Source of the DNA: an uncultured Ilumatobacter sp.
GTDB taxonomy: Bacteria > Actinomycetota > Acidimicrobiia > Acidimicrobiales > Ilumatobacteraceae
Direction of reading: 5' to 3'
DNA length: 6,642 nucleotides
Assembly: GCA_937905835.1 (NCBI GenBank)
Contig: CALCXK010000053.1
Coordinates: 1 to 6,642 of the forward strand
Shown: piece by piece, positions 6,416 through 6,642 of the stretch
Position numbering within the stretch: position 1 is the stretch's first letter
How the letters are laid out: every line of letters starts with the position of its first letter
The notes under the pieces: generated by a model
Told to the model about the DNA's origin: nothing
Databases searched by the model: none
What the model saw: the letters and a program-made list of their open reading frames with translations, nothing else
Position numbers and translations under genes: made by a program

Positions 6416-6514
6416 CGTCGTACAACGCAGCGAAGCCTGGTGAGAATCCAGCACTGTCCCGCAACGGTGGTCTCGGAGTAACCCGAGCAAGTCCGGTCGC
6501 CTGCTCGTACGACG
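6416..6514 (+). ncRNA. Cobalamin (B12) riboswitch aptamer
   Basis: The closing P1 stem is a perfect 8-bp pair, CGTCGTAC (6416-6423) with GTACGACG (6507-6514). Inside, GCAG (6427-6430) can pair with CTGC (6501-6504); CTGG (6437-6440) and CCAG (6448-6451) enclose TGAGAAT; then comes the highly conserved core ACTGTCCCGCAACGGT (6453-6468). A hairpin CTCGG/CCGAG (6472-6476 with 6483-6487) has loop AGTAAC, and the B12 box AAGTCCGGTCGCCTGC is at 6489-6504. These are the ordered landmarks of the cobalamin riboswitch family, which binds adenosyl- or other cobalamins and usually represses the downstream gene. It is on the plus strand, so its target is the gene starting at 6621 and not cobO. Confidence 0.93.
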
Positions 6515-6540
6515 CGACAACAACCCTCGAGGCAAGGGAA

Positions 6541-6567
6541 GGTCGCATTTGGTGGTTTCGTGCCGCC
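6541..6567 (+). promoter_or_regulatory. Hairpin downstream of the aptamer, possible kissing-loop partner
   Basis: GGTCGCA (6541-6547) pairs with TGCCGCC (6561-6567) over seven positions with one C/C mismatch and one G-U pair, leaving a 13-nt loop that contains GGTT (6554-6557). Cobalamin riboswitches often use a loop-loop contact between the L5 hairpin and a hairpin in the expression platform. GTT here could meet AAC in the 6477-6482 loop, but three or four pairs are weak evidence. The assignment is tentative. Confidence 0.3.
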
Positions 6568-6583
6568 GGATGAGCCCAGCTTG

Positions 6584-6617
6584 TCCTCCATTATCCCTCG
6601 ACATCGAGGTTGGAGGA
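6584..6617 (+). promoter_or_regulatory. Shine-Dalgarno-sequestering hairpin (riboswitch expression platform)
   Basis: TCCTCCA (6584-6590) is the exact complement of TGGAGGA (6611-6617), which holds the GGAGG Shine-Dalgarno site of the gene at 6621. Between them a second stem, CCTCG (6596-6600) with CGAGG (6605-6609), closes a 4-nt loop ACAT. The two stems stack with a small internal loop (TTATC opposite T), giving 12 Watson-Crick pairs in 34 nt. Such a fold would hide the ribosome binding site, so control is probably at translation. No U-run follows, which argues against an intrinsic terminator. Confidence 0.72.
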
Positions 6618-6620
6618 ACA

Positions 6621-6642
6621 ATGCGTTCAACAGAACGGTCCA
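6621..6642 (+). CDS. Start of a riboswitch-controlled gene, truncated by the window edge
   Basis: ATG 6621 follows the strongest Shine-Dalgarno site in the window (GGAGG, 6612-6616, 4-nt spacing) and the cobalamin riboswitch. Only seven complete codons (MRSTERS) are visible, too few to recognise a family. Genes under cobalamin riboswitches usually encode corrinoid or cobalt uptake, B12 synthesis, or B12-independent isoenzymes such as MetE or a non-class-II ribonucleotide reductase. Which applies here cannot be told. Confidence 0.7.

Noticed and set aside
6398..6630. Small minus-strand open frames (68 and 75 codons) over the riboswitch.
   Set aside because: They are antisense to the structured RNA, have no family resemblance and end just upstream of cobO without a ribosome binding site.

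Overview
The window looks like chromosomal DNA from a high-GC Gram-positive-type bacterium, most likely an actinobacterium and plausibly an Acidimicrobiia relative. This is inferred from the high-GC codon use, GTG starts, weak or absent Shine-Dalgarno sites with several near-leaderless layouts, and protein style; no rRNA is present to settle it. Coding density is high, and I see no mobile element, tRNA, CRISPR array or long repeat.

Layout. (1) Bases 1-1071, minus strand, running off the left edge: a GrdB-family (glycine/sarcosine/betaine reductase component B-like) protein. Its frame is interrupted by one TGA at 619-621, exactly where the redox-active residue of a UxxC motif belongs. The frame stays open for 206 further codons to the window edge, and a hairpin fitting the bacterial SECIS pattern follows the TGA. 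I read this as one selenoprotein gene; a standard annotation would cut it at the TGA. (2) Bases 1180-2397, plus strand: a class I/II PLP-dependent aspartate-type aminotransferase, divergent from the selenoprotein gene. (3) Bases 6355 down to 2469, minus strand: five tightly packed genes in the order cobO, cobU, cobT, cobS, then a DUF368/PopT-type membrane protein. Intergenic gaps are 19 and 22 bp, followed by a 4-bp overlap and a 28-bp gap, so they are probably one operon. (4) Bases 6385-6642, plus strand: a promoter-like site, a cobalamin riboswitch, a hairpin that would bury the Shine-Dalgarno site, and the first seven codons of a gene continuing beyond the window.

How the parts work together. 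CobO adenosylates the corrinoid, CobU phosphorylates and guanylylates adenosylcobinamide, CobT activates the lower-ligand base, and CobS joins the two halves in the membrane. This is the adenosylation and nucleotide-loop assembly section of B12 synthesis or salvage. The DUF368 protein, a family linked to undecaprenyl-phosphate recycling, follows cobS and is probably co-transcribed. The riboswitch faces away from these genes, so it should control the unseen rightward gene and not the cob operon.

The points most worth a second look are the recoded TGA and SECIS-like hairpin in an orphan GrdB-like gene, and the apparently translational expression platform of the riboswitch.
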